From: Pseudomonas sp. Marseille-Q3773
Lineage (GTDB): Bacteria > Pseudomonadota > Gammaproteobacteria > Pseudomonadales > Pseudomonadaceae
Direction: 5' to 3'
Length of the DNA: 64,000 nt
NCBI RefSeq assembly: GCF_916618955.1
Contig: NZ_OU745390.1
Coordinates: 3,720,001-3,784,000, forward strand
Within the stretch, counting starts at the first letter, position 1; every line of letters begins with the position of its first letter. The translations under genes were made by a program, and so were the position numbers. A model generated the notes under the pieces. It saw only the letters and a program-made list of their open reading frames with translations, did not search any database and was not told the origin of the DNA. Shown piece after piece: positions 9,192 through 19,475 of this stretch.

Positions 9192-10709
9192 ATGCGTTGG
9201 ATCACCCGCCCCGGCTGGCCCGGTAACCTGCTGGCCCTGGCGGCCGGCGCTTCGACCCTCCTGGCCCTGGCGCCATTCGACATCTGGCCGTTGGCCTTGC
9301 TGTCCATCGCCATGCTCTACCTTGGCCTGCGCGAGCTCAGCCCGCGCCAGGCCATGTGGCGTGGCTGGTGGTTCGGCTTCGGCCTGTATGGCGCTGGTAC
9401 CTGGTGGATCTACGTCAGCATGAATACCTACGGCGGCGCCTCGCCGTTGCTGGCGATTCTGCTGCTGCTGGCGTTCTTCGCCGCCCTGGCCTGGTTCTTT
9501 GCCCTGCCCACCTGGCTGTGGGCACGCTGGTTGCGGCGCAATGAAGCGCCCCTGGCCGACGCCCTGTGCTTCGCTGCCCTGTGGCTGCTGCAAGAAGCCT
9601 TCCGCGGCTGGTTCCTGACCGGTTTCCCCTGGCTCTACGCCGGGTACAGCCAACTGGACGGCCCGCTGGCCGGCCTGGCCCCGCTCGGCGGTGTCTGGCT
9701 GATCTCCTTCGCCCTGGCCCTGAGCGCCGCCCTGCTGTGCAACCTGCACCGCCTGCGCGCGCGCCCCTCCTTCCTCGCCGTGGCCTGCCTGCTGTTGCTG
9801 GCGCCGTGGGTGCTGGGCCTGGCGCTCAAGGGTCATGCCTGGACCAAGCCGGCAGGCGACCCGCTGAAGGTCGCGGCCATCCAGGGCAACGTCGAGCAGG
9901 AACTGAAGTGGGACCCGGCGCACATCGACGCGCAACTGGCGCTGTACCGTGACCTGAGCTTCAGTTCCCGGCCGGTGGACCTGCTGGTCTGGCCGGAAAC
10001 CGCCGTGCCGGTGCTCAAGGACCAGGCCCAGGGCTACATCGACGTGATGGGCCGCTTCGCCGCCGGGCGGAATTCGGCATTGATCACCGGTGTACCGGTG
10101 CGTGAGGTGGTGCATCACCAGCGCCGCTACTACAACGGCATCACCGTTACCGGCGAAGGCGATGGTACCTACCTCAAGCAGAAGCTGGTGCCGTTTGGCG
10201 AGTATGTGCCGCTGCAGGACATGCTGCGTGGCCTGATCGAGTTCTTCAACCTGCCCATGTCGGACTTCGCCCGCGGGCCAGAAGACCAGCCGCTGTTGCA
10301 GGCAAAGGGCTATCAAATCGCGCCTTACATCTGCTATGAGGTGGTCTACCCCGAGTTCGCCGCCAGCCTGGCTGCCCGCAGCGACCTGCTGCTGACCATC
10401 AGCAACGACACCTGGTTCGGCACCTCGATCGGCCCGTTGCAACACCTGCAGATGGCCCAGATGCGTGCACTGGAGGCCGGGCGCTGGATGATCCGCGCCA
10501 CCAACAACGGCGTGACCGCGCTGATCGACCCGTTTGGCCGCATTACCACGCAGGTTCCGCAATTCCAGCAGGCGGTGCTGTATGGCGAGGTGGTACCGAT
10601 GCAGGAACTGACGCCGTACCTGCAGTGGCGCTCGTGGCCGCTGGCGATCGTCTGTGCATTGCTGCTGGGTTGGGCGTTGCTGGCTGGGCGCATTGCCAGG
10701 ACCGTTTGA
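9192..10709 (+). CDS. lnt: Apolipoprotein N-acyltransferase
   Basis: Lnt adds the third acyl chain to the N-terminal cysteine of lipoproteins at the periplasmic face of the inner membrane. The 505-residue protein has about seven membrane segments over its first 200 residues, then a nitrilase-type catalytic domain with the triad Glu269 (WPETAVP), Lys331 (KLVPFGEYVP) and Cys381 (ICYEVVYP), and a final membrane helix. Its products include the lipoproteins encoded nearby (lptE, rlpA, the transglycosylase at 17055). It is the last gene of its operon, followed by a REP pair. Confidence 0.97.
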   Translation: MRWITRPGWPGNLLALAAGASTLLALAPFDIWPLALLSIAMLYLGLRELSPRQAMWRGWWFGFGLYGAGTWWIYVSMNTYGGASPLLAILLLLAFFAALAWFFALPTWLWARWLRRNEAPLADALCFAALWLLQEAFRGWFLTGFPWLYAGYSQLDGPLAGLAPLGGVWLISFALALSAALLCNLHRLRARPSFLAVACLLLLAPWVLGLALKGHAWTKPAGDPLKVAAIQGNVEQELKWDPAHIDAQLALYRDLSFSSRPVDLLVWPETAVPVLKDQAQGYIDVMGRFAAGRNSALITGVPVREVVHHQRRYYNGITVTGEGDGTYLKQKLVPFGEYVPLQDMLRGLIEFFNLPMSDFARGPEDQPLLQAKGYQIAPYICYEVVYPEFAASLAARSDLLLTISNDTWFGTSIGPLQHLQMAQMRALEAGRWMIRATNNGVTALIDPFGRITTQVPQFQQAVLYGEVVPMQELTPYLQWRSWPLAIVCALLLGWALLAGRIARTV

Positions 10710-10720
10710 GTTTTCCTGTA

Positions 10721-10820
10721 CTGGCCTCTTCGCGGGTGAAGCCGCTCCCGCAGGGACCGCACAAGCCCATGGCCTGCGGTGTACCTGTGGGCGCGGGTTC
10801 ACCCGCGAAGAGGCCGGCAG
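10721..10820. repeat. Inverted pair of REP elements
   Basis: Arms at about 10721-10753 (cctcttcgcgggtgaagccgc) and 10785-10820 (gcgcgggttcacccgcgaagagg) are inverse complements with a few mismatches. The pair lies between the convergent ends of lnt and the YdcF-like gene, where it could serve both transcripts as a 3' boundary. Confidence 0.85.
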
Positions 10821-10834
10821 AGGCAACACAAGGC

Positions 10835-11596
10835 TCAGTAGAACAGCCGATACCCCACCAACCCCGCGACTTCATTGAGCAACTGCCCGCTTTGCCACAG
10901 CGCCCGGCTTTCCGGCAGCAAGCCGGCAAACGGCCGCGCATGATCACGTCCGAGGAACCCGACCGGCGCCGGCACCACCTCGAACCCCGCCTGCTCGAAA
11001 CTCCAGCGCGAGCGCTGCATGTGCCACGCCTGGGTCACCACGACCACCCGGTGAATCCCCAACGGCTGCAGCACCCTGGCCGACAGCTGGGCGTTCTCCC
11101 AGGTGGTACGGCTGCCCTCCTCCCGCCATTTCACCTCGATGCCGAAATCTTCGCGCAGGCGTTCAGCCATCAACTGCGCCTCGCTCGGTGGCGAGCCATA
11201 GTGCAAGCCGCCACTGGTCAGCACCGGCAGGCCCGAGGCCTTGGCCAGCCGTGCGGCAAAGCGCATGCGTTCCAGGGCAATGGCCGTGGGCTGGTCGCTG
11301 CCGCCCCAGGCCGGGTCACCGCGTTCACGCCCAGCCCCCAGCACCACGATGGCATCTGCCCGGCTTGCCAGGCCCGCCCAGTCATCCACCGCCAGCGGCG
11401 GCTCCGTTTCCAGCACACGTGCCGATTGCTGCATGACCAGCGGCAGGCTCATCAACCACAGGCCGGCCAGGCCGACGACAAAGCACAACGCAGCCAGCCG
11501 CGGCCGTCGCGCGCGCAGCCACCACGCCGTCAACAGCAGCAGGAACAGGATGCCCGGCGGCATCAGCCATTGTTTGATGAAGAATCGGACAGCCAT
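10835..11596 (-). CDS. YdcF-like (DUF218) membrane protein
   Basis: A protein of 253 residues with two N-terminal membrane helices (about 10-28 and 34-55) followed by a DUF218/YdcF domain. The motifs ADAIVVLGAG, LTSGGLHYG, SRTTWENA and VTQAWHMQRS are typical of the family. Related proteins (ElyC, SanA, YdcF) act in envelope biogenesis or bind nucleotide-like ligands; the substrate of this one is not known. The ATG at 11596 was preferred over an in-frame GTG three codons earlier because AGGAGG sits at correct spacing before 11596 and directly abuts the GTG. Confidence 0.88.
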   Translation of the reverse strand: MAVRFFIKQWLMPPGILFLLLLTAWWLRARRPRLAALCFVVGLAGLWLMSLPLVMQQSARVLETEPPLAVDDWAGLASRADAIVVLGAGRERGDPAWGGSDQPTAIALERMRFAARLAKASGLPVLTSGGLHYGSPPSEAQLMAERLREDFGIEVKWREEGSRTTWENAQLSARVLQPLGIHRVVVVTQAWHMQRSRWSFEQAGFEVVPAPVGFLGRDHARPFAGLLPESRALWQSGQLLNEVAGLVGYRLFY

Positions 11597-11732
11597 CGGC
11601 CACACCTCCTGGTCAGGCGTGCAGCCTAGAAGGATCGACGCCGGTCAACAAGGTTGCCGCCGACGCCGATCATGATACGTGCAAGGTTGAATGAACCGGC
11701 GCCCTGTAGCCTGCGCCTGGCATCCTGAACGG

Positions 11733-12047
11733 CTAGCGATGCGGCAGCGTCCTGGATCTCGCCGAACTGGCGGGGCGTTTCTTGTCCTTGAGCCAGATGA
11801 TCTTGGCCGATGTCGGCTCCGCTTGTGGGTAACTGCCGACACAGGCATTGTGGCGCTCCGGGAGGGAATCCAGGTAGGCCTTGATCAGTTCGAACTCCGC
11901 ATGGCTCAGGCCACGCAACTCCAGTTCGGCTGGCATTTCGTCGCGCAATCGCACCGAGGTCCTGGCCACTTCCAGTGCCAGGCCAAGCCGGTCGATCAGG
12001 CGTTCGTAAAGCTCCGGTTTGATTGCGGGTAGCTGCGTCTCTCCCAT
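11733..12047 (-). CDS. Conserved hypothetical protein, 104 residues
   Basis: I do not recognise the family. The N-terminal 70 residues look helical and amphipathic (PELYERLIDRLGLALEVART, then a second helix around AEFELIKAYLDSL), and the C-terminus is basic and probably disordered (KDKKRPASSARSRTLPHR). A good ribosome-binding site (AGGTGA) precedes the ATG at 12047. It has no signal peptide or membrane segment. It is divergent from leuS. Confidence 0.65.
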   Translation of the reverse strand: MGETQLPAIKPELYERLIDRLGLALEVARTSVRLRDEMPAELELRGLSHAEFELIKAYLDSLPERHNACVGSYPQAEPTSAKIIWLKDKKRPASSARSRTLPHR

Positions 12048-12202
12048 CCGTTCACCTCATTGAAGATAAGAATATCTCCCCCCACACCTGAGCTTAGCGT
12101 TGTTGCGAAAAGCAGCCGAGTGCCGCGACCAGCGGGCATAAGCAATCAAGGTTTCCCACGATGCGCGGCGCTGCTGTATGCTACGGCGTTCACTCTAAAT
12201 GA

Positions 12203-14881
<2,679 letters not shown>

Positions 14882-14887
14882 TGGCAA

Positions 14888-14916
14888 CGCCCGCCCGCAG
14901 CCACTGCGGGCGGGCG
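14888..14916 (+). other. Perfect 12-bp GC hairpin between leuS and lptE
   Basis: Arms 14888-14899 (cgcccgcccgca) and 14905-14916 pair perfectly around a 5-base loop. There is no T run after it, so it is not a standard intrinsic terminator. It may be a processing or stability element that separates the abundant leuS message from lptE-holA. Confidence 0.7.
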
Positions 14917-14942
14917 GAACAGGCCCACAAGGGAGCAACAAC

Positions 14943-15548
14943 ATGATCAAACGCAATTTGCTGGTAATTGGCCTGGCGGTCATGCTCAGCGCCTGCGGTT
15001 TCCAGCTGCGCGGCACCGGTTCCACCGAACTGAGCGTGAAGGAAATGGACGTCAGCGCACGCAACGCCTACGGCCCGACCGTGGTCCAGCTGCGTGAAAC
15101 GCTGGAACGCAACGGCGTCAACGTGCACGCCGGCGCACCGTACCGCCTGGTGCTGACCAACGAGCAGGAGCGCGAGCGCTCGGCGACCTACAACAGCGGC
15201 AACCGTACCGCCGAGTACGAGCTGACCACCGTGCTGAACTACAGCATCCAGGGCCTGAACAACCTGGAGCTGACGAGCGACAAGCTGGAAGTGCGCAAGA
15301 TCTACCTGCGTGACGGCTCGAACATCACCGGTTCTGAGCAGGAAGCCAACCGTGCCCGCGAAGAAATGCGCCGCGATCTGGTCAATGCGATGGTGGCCCG
15401 CCTGCAGTTGCTGACCCCGTCGCAGCTGGACGAACTGCAGCGTCAGGCCGACGAGCGTGCCAAGGCCGAAGCCGCCGCGCTGGAAGCGGCCCGCCGCCAG
15501 CAGGCCGAAACGCCTCAGCAGTCGCCACTGGAAGTTCCGGGCAACTAA
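14943..15548 (+). CDS. lptE: LPS-assembly lipoprotein LptE
   Basis: LptE is the outer-membrane lipoprotein that plugs the LptD barrel and helps insert lipopolysaccharide. The 201-residue product has a type II signal peptide with lipobox LSAC (lipidated Cys18) followed by GFQLRGTG, the standard start of mature LptE. The C-terminal tail (about 165-201) is Ala/Gln/Glu-rich and probably extended, as in Pseudomonas orthologues. It lies between leuS and holA, its conserved place. Confidence 0.95.
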   Translation: MIKRNLLVIGLAVMLSACGFQLRGTGSTELSVKEMDVSARNAYGPTVVQLRETLERNGVNVHAGAPYRLVLTNEQERERSATYNSGNRTAEYELTTVLNYSIQGLNNLELTSDKLEVRKIYLRDGSNITGSEQEANRAREEMRRDLVNAMVARLQLLTPSQLDELQRQADERAKAEAAALEAARRQQAETPQQSPLEVPGN

Positions 15549-15555
15549 GCCCGAA

Positions 15556-15577
15556 CGGGGTACCTTCGGGTACCCCG
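15556..15577 (+). other. UUCG-capped hairpin between lptE and holA
   Basis: Arms 15556-15564 (cggggtacc) and 15569-15577 pair perfectly around TTCG with a C-G closing pair, the exceptionally stable cUUCGg tetraloop. No T run follows. It sits 10 bases before the holA start codon, so it may attenuate or cap the upstream message rather than terminate fully. Confidence 0.75.
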
Positions 15578-15587
15578 CCTGCTCGCC

Positions 15588-16625
15588 ATGAAGCTCGCCC
15601 CCGCCCAACTCAACAAGCACTTGCAAGGCGCACTGGCACCGGTCTACGTGGTCAGTGGCGACGACCCGCTGCTGTGCCAGGAAGCTGCCGACGCCATCCG
15701 TAGCGCTGCCCGCCAGCAGGGCTTCGACGAGCGCCAGGTGTTCAGTGCCGACGCCAACTTCGACTGGGGCACCTTGCTTCAGGCCGGTGCCAGCCTGTCG
15801 CTGTTCGCCCAACGGCGCCTGCTGGAACTGCGGCTGCCCTCCGGCAAGCCCGGTGACAAGGGTGCCGCCGCGCTGATGGAATACTGCGCCAACCCCGCCG
15901 AGGACACCCTGCTGCTGGTCAGCCTGCCCAAGCTCGACGGCAGCGCGCAGAAGACCAAGTGGGGCAAGGCGTTGATAGAAGGCCCGCATTGCCAGTTCAT
16001 CCAGATCTGGCCGGTGGATGTGCAGCAGCTGCCACAGTGGATCAACCAGCGCCTGCAACAGGCCGGCCTGTCGGCACAGCGTGACGCCGTCGACCTGATA
16101 GCTGCGCGCGTCGAAGGCAACCTGCTGGCGGCCGCGCAGGAAATCGAAAAGCTCAAGCTGCTGGCCGAGGGCAACCAGATTACCGTGGAGACTGTGCAGG
16201 CCGCTGTCGCCGACAGCGCCCGCTTCGATGTCTTCGGCCTGGTCGATGCCATTCTCAATGGCGAAGCTGCGCATGCCCTGCGCATGCTCGAAGGCTTGCG
16301 CGGTGAAGGCGTGGAGCCCCCGGTGATTCTCTGGGCGCTGGCCCGTGAACTGCGTCAGCTGGCCGGCCTGGCCCAGCAGTTCAGCCAGGGCGTGCCGCTG
16401 GACAAGGCCTTCAGCCAGGCGCGCCCGCCGATCTGGGACAAACGCCGACCGCTGGTCAGCAAAGCCCTGCAGCGCCTGTCGGCACAGCGCTGGGCGCAGT
16501 TGCTGCAGGATGCCCAGCGTATCGATGCGCAGATCAAGGGGCAGGCCGAGGGCTCGCCGTGGACCGGCCTGGCGCGGCTGGCGCTGTTGATGGCTGGACA
16601 GCGGCTGGCGCTTCCCCCGGAGTAA
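15588..16625 (+). CDS. holA: DNA polymerase III delta subunit
   Basis: HolA is the clamp-loader subunit that opens the beta clamp. The 345-residue protein shows the delta N-terminus (MKLAPAQLNKHL..YVVSGDDPLL), the AAA-like fold with a degenerate P-loop region, and the C-terminal collar motif RFDVFGLVDAILNGE..L..LRGEGVEPPVILWALARELRQL. It is the last gene of leuS-lptE-holA and is followed by a REP pair. Confidence 0.96.
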   Translation: MKLAPAQLNKHLQGALAPVYVVSGDDPLLCQEAADAIRSAARQQGFDERQVFSADANFDWGTLLQAGASLSLFAQRRLLELRLPSGKPGDKGAAALMEYCANPAEDTLLLVSLPKLDGSAQKTKWGKALIEGPHCQFIQIWPVDVQQLPQWINQRLQQAGLSAQRDAVDLIAARVEGNLLAAAQEIEKLKLLAEGNQITVETVQAAVADSARFDVFGLVDAILNGEAAHALRMLEGLRGEGVEPPVILWALARELRQLAGLAQQFSQGVPLDKAFSQARPPIWDKRRPLVSKALQRLSAQRWAQLLQDAQRIDAQIKGQAEGSPWTGLARLALLMAGQRLALPPE

Positions 16626-16633
16626 CTGAGGCC

Positions 16634-16725
16634 GCTGTGGGAGCGGGCGTGCCCGCGGATCAGGCGACGCGGTGGATGGCACCGGCTTCGCCGGTGTTCG
16701 CGGGCACGCCCGCTCCCACAGGGCT
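16634..16725. repeat. Inverted pair of REP elements
   Basis: Arms at about 16634-16657 (gctgtgggagcgggcgtgcc) and 16697-16722 are inverse complements of the gcgggcacgcccgc subtype, with an internal ccggcttcgccgg stem between them. The pair lies between holA and arfA. Confidence 0.85.
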
Positions 16726-16755
16726 GCAAAGCAGCCCCAGCCTCTCGACCATATA

Positions 16756-16788
16756 TACAATCAATTGGCCCCTGATTACCCAGGGGCC
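16756..16788 (+). promoter_or_regulatory. Candidate arfA promoter -10 with leader hairpin
   Basis: TACAAT at 16756-16761 in an AT-rich patch (catatatacaatc) is a plausible -10 box; no good -35 is visible. Just downstream, 16767-16774 (ggcccctg) and 16781-16788 form a perfect 8-bp hairpin in the probable 5' leader of arfA. A small stem, 16816-16819 with 16824-16827, also overlaps the expected Shine-Dalgarno region. These are inferences from sequence only. Confidence 0.35.
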
Positions 16789-16829
16789 TACAGTGCGCCG
16801 CGAAACCCACCCAACCGGGGAACCCCGCC

Positions 16830-16994
16830 ATGAGCAAAAAGCCGAAAAAGCACGGCCCCAACAAGGCCAAGTCCATCGTCGCCCAACCCCTGTTCCGCTG
16901 CCGCCAGGAACGACCGGACAAGGGCAAAGGCAGCTACCGCCGCGAAGCCTTCCAATCGAGAGATTGGGAGGCTTCCTACTTTTTGGCCGCATGA
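16830..16994 (+). CDS. arfA: Alternative ribosome-rescue factor A
   Basis: ArfA enters the empty mRNA channel of ribosomes stalled on nonstop messages and recruits RF2 to release the peptide, as a backup to tmRNA. The 54-codon gene starts MSKKPKKHGPNKAKS and contains the family core QPLFRCRQERPDKGKGSYRR followed by DWEAS, equivalent to the E. coli PLFR..KGKGSY..NWEAS segment. As in E. coli, the 3' part of the gene encodes a hairpin (see 16944-16985) expected to truncate the message before the stop codon, so that active protein is made mainly when tmRNA fails. It lies between holA and a lytic transglycosylase gene. Confidence 0.88.
   Translation: MSKKPKKHGPNKAKSIVAQPLFRCRQERPDKGKGSYRREAFQSRDWEASYFLAA
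16944..16985 (+). terminator. Intragenic hairpin/terminator inside arfA
   Basis: Arms 16944-16957 (gaagccttccaatc) and 16962-16975 pair over 14 bp with one G-T wobble, around a GAGA (GNRA) tetraloop, and are followed by tacttttt to 16985. This is a textbook intrinsic terminator shape, and also an RNase III type stem, placed about 20 bases upstream of the arfA stop codon. It would give nonstop arfA mRNA, the known autoregulatory arrangement of the family. Confidence 0.85.
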
Positions 16995-17054
16995 AAGCAT
17001 CGCAAGCGCAGGCATGATATGGTCGTCACCTGACCTGCAATTCTGGATCTGTGC

Positions 17055-18371
17055 ATGCTTCTCAGTCTTCTCCCCCGCTGGAAAACCCGTCAGCTGCTTG
17101 CGGCCTCCAGTTTCATCCTGCTCGTGGCCTGCGCAGAAAAGCCCACCGCCGCCGATGCCCTGCCGCTGGCCCCCGCCCAGCCCGCCCCGGTGGTAACCCT
17201 GCCTGGCACCACGCCCGATGTCAGCACTGAAATCCAGCCTCTGCAAACCTTCGCCCAATGGCAAGCCGGCTTCCGCCAGCAAGCCCTGCAAGCCGGTATC
17301 GCGCCGGATACCTTCGACCGTGCATTCCTTGGCATTACCCCCGACATGGACGTGATCAAGGCCGACCGCAGTCAGCCGGAGTTCACCCGCCCGGTGTGGG
17401 AATACCTCGAAGGCGCCCTGTCACCGCTGCGCGTACGCAACGGCAAGAAGCTGCTGGAACAGCATGCAGACCTGCTTGCACTCATCGAACAACGCTATGG
17501 CGTCGACCGCCAGGTGCTGGTTGCCGTGTGGGGCATGGAAAGCAACTTCGGCCAGTTCCAGGGCAACAAGTCGGTCATCCGCTCGCTGGCTACCCTGGCC
17601 TATGAAGGCCGACGCCCGCAATTTGCCCAGGACCAGCTGATTGCTGCACTGCAGATCATCCAGCATGGTGACATCCAGCCTGAGGCCATGCGTGGCTCGT
17701 GGGCCGGGGCCATGGGCCAGACCCAGTTCATCCCGACCACCTATAACACCCATGCCGTGGACTTCGACGGCGATGGCCGCCGTGACATCTGGAACAGCAC
17801 ACCTGATGCCCTGGCCTCGACCGCGCACTACCTGCAGAGCTCGGGCTGGAAGCGTGGCCAGCCTTGGGGCTTCGAAGTGCAGGTACCGCCAGGCTTCGAT
17901 TACTGGCAAGCCGATGGCTCGCTACGCAAGCCGGTAAGCGACTGGCTGGCACTGGGCGTGAAACTGCCTGCGGGTACCCAGCTGCCGGTGGGCAGCAGCC
18001 AGCTGTCTGCCGCCCTGCTGCTGCCAGCGGGCGCGCGTGGGCCGGCGTTCCTGGTGCTGGACAACTTCCGCGCCATCCTCAAGTACAACAACTCGTCGTC
18101 CTATGCGCTGGCGGTAAGCCTGCTGGGTGATCGTTTCACGGGCTGGGGTTTCATTGCCGGCAGCTGGCCGAAGGAAGACCTGCCACTGAGCCGCAGCGAG
18201 CGCATGGAGTTGCAGAACCTGCTGAACAGCAATGGGCATGAGGCGGGGAACCCTGACGGTATCATTGGCGCCAATACCCGCAAGGCGATCCGTAATGCCC
18301 AGCAGGGGCTGGGGTGGCCGGCGGATGGCTACCCGACCCACAAGCTGCTTGAGAGCCTGCGTCAGCAGTGA
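17055..18371 (+). CDS. Lytic murein transglycosylase, MltB family with peptidoglycan-binding domain (SltB3-like)
   Basis: A GH103-type lytic transglycosylase of 438 residues that cleaves peptidoglycan glycan strands to 1,6-anhydro products. The N-terminus has a lipobox (LLVAC, Cys26), suggesting an outer-membrane lipoprotein. The catalytic domain spans about 70-370 with Glu162 in WGMESNFG and the motifs AGAMGQTQF and VDFDGDGRRDIW. A C-terminal peptidoglycan-binding domain (about 375-436) contains NPDGIIGANTRKAI. The architecture matches the Pseudomonas SltB3 type. A second family member, MltB, is encoded at 23924-24934. Confidence 0.92.
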   Translation: MLLSLLPRWKTRQLLAASSFILLVACAEKPTAADALPLAPAQPAPVVTLPGTTPDVSTEIQPLQTFAQWQAGFRQQALQAGIAPDTFDRAFLGITPDMDVIKADRSQPEFTRPVWEYLEGALSPLRVRNGKKLLEQHADLLALIEQRYGVDRQVLVAVWGMESNFGQFQGNKSVIRSLATLAYEGRRPQFAQDQLIAALQIIQHGDIQPEAMRGSWAGAMGQTQFIPTTYNTHAVDFDGDGRRDIWNSTPDALASTAHYLQSSGWKRGQPWGFEVQVPPGFDYWQADGSLRKPVSDWLALGVKLPAGTQLPVGSSQLSAALLLPAGARGPAFLVLDNFRAILKYNNSSSYALAVSLLGDRFTGWGFIAGSWPKEDLPLSRSERMELQNLLNSNGHEAGNPDGIIGANTRKAIRNAQQGLGWPADGYPTHKLLESLRQQ

Positions 18372-18378
18372 GGATCCT

Positions 18379-18397
18379 GGGGCCGCCGTGCGGCCCC
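18379..18397. other. 8-bp GC hairpin between convergent genes
   Basis: Arms 18379-18386 (ggggccgc) and 18390-18397 pair perfectly around a 3-base loop. It lies 8 bases after the transglycosylase stop codon and 7 bases before the end of the opposing LD-carboxypeptidase gene. No T run is present on either strand, so termination is uncertain. Confidence 0.55.
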
Positions 18398-18404
18398 GGC
18401 AATC

Positions 18405-19343
18405 TCAAGCCCTGAACAGATCCTGCTCCAGCAGCAACGTTTGCTCGCCACTATCCAGCCGCACCCTGGCCCCCAGCGGCAAACACACATTCGGATCACA
18501 GTGGCCACTGCGCCACCCGGCCAGCACCGGCACACCCAGCGGCCCGAAGATATCCTGCAACAACGGCGTCAGCGCCGCCGTGGTAATGCCGGCAAAATCC
18601 CCCGCCAGCACGCCCTTGATCCCTTCCAGCTTGCCCGCCAGGCGCAGTTGGGTCAGCAGACGGTCCACCCGGTACAACGGTTCGTTGACGTCCTCGATGA
18701 ACAAGATACAGCCCTGTGTCTCCAGTTCGGCAATCGTCCCCAAGGTCGCCCCCAGCATCGACAGGTTGCCACCTAGCAGCGGCCCGCTGGCCACCCCCGG
18801 CAGCACGCTGGTCAAAGCGAAGTCCGCCGGGTGTGCGATCGGCGCACCGCTGCGCAGCTGCCCGCCCAGTTGCGCCAGCAGCGAAGCCTCGGTCGGCTGC
18901 AGCTTGGCCCCCAGCAGGTCGGCATTGAGCATTGCGCCATGGAAGGTGAGCAGCCCGGCGCTGCGGTAGATGGCCGTGTGCAGCGCAGTAATGTCGCTAT
19001 AGCCGATCAGCGGCTTGGGGTTTCGTCGGATCAACTCGAAATCAAGCTGGTCGAGCAGGCGCATGCTGCCATAGCCCCCACGCATGCACAGAATGGCGTC
19101 GATCGACGGATCGGCAAAAGCGTCATGCAGGTCTTGCAGCCGCTGCTGGTCCGAGCCCGCCAGGTAGCCCTGGGCCTGGAGCGTACTCGGGTAGACCCGG
19201 CAACGATGGCCACGATCGGCGAACCAGCGGTTGGCCTTCTGGGTATCCAGCCGGGCCGGGCCGGCGGGGGCGACGATGGCAAAACAGGCATTGCCTGGTA
19301 GCGCCATCGGCAAACAGGGGTCGTTACGCTCAATGCAATTCAC
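18405..19343 (-). CDS. ldcA: Muramoyltetrapeptide LD-carboxypeptidase
   Basis: A serine peptidase (family S66) of 312 residues that removes the terminal D-Ala from recycled murein tetrapeptides in the cytoplasm. The nucleophile region is LIGYSDITALH (Ser about 116), with CMRGGYG before it and an ...LPLGARVRLD end. I chose the GTG at 19343, which has AAGGAG six bases upstream; longer frames lack a binding site. It follows lipA but a strong terminator at 19421-19457 separates them, so it probably has its own promoter in the 132-base gap. Confidence 0.9.
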   Translation of the reverse strand: MNCIERNDPCLPMALPGNACFAIVAPAGPARLDTQKANRWFADRGHRCRVYPSTLQAQGYLAGSDQQRLQDLHDAFADPSIDAILCMRGGYGSMRLLDQLDFELIRRNPKPLIGYSDITALHTAIYRSAGLLTFHGAMLNADLLGAKLQPTEASLLAQLGGQLRSGAPIAHPADFALTSVLPGVASGPLLGGNLSMLGATLGTIAELETQGCILFIEDVNEPLYRVDRLLTQLRLAGKLEGIKGVLAGDFAGITTAALTPLLQDIFGPLGVPVLAGWRSGHCDPNVCLPLGARVRLDSGEQTLLLEQDLFRA

Positions 19344-19420
19344 ATGCAACTCCTTGCGGGTCGAGGGAGCGTCATTCTGCGCGCGAGGGCCGAACCCGGC
19401 CATCGGGAAGCCCCATCAAC

Positions 19421-19457
19421 AAAAATGCCGATGCCGCCTTCCGGCGCGCATCGGCAT
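19421..19457 (-). terminator. Intrinsic terminator downstream of lipA
   Basis: On the minus strand a 10-bp perfect stem (atgccgatgc, arms 19425-19434 and 19448-19457) with a small inner gcc/ggc stem is followed by TTTTTGTTG. It is 18 bases past the lipA stop codon and ends the lipB-lipA transcript. Confidence 0.85.
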
Positions 19458-19475
19458 GTGTGGCCCACGCTTTGA

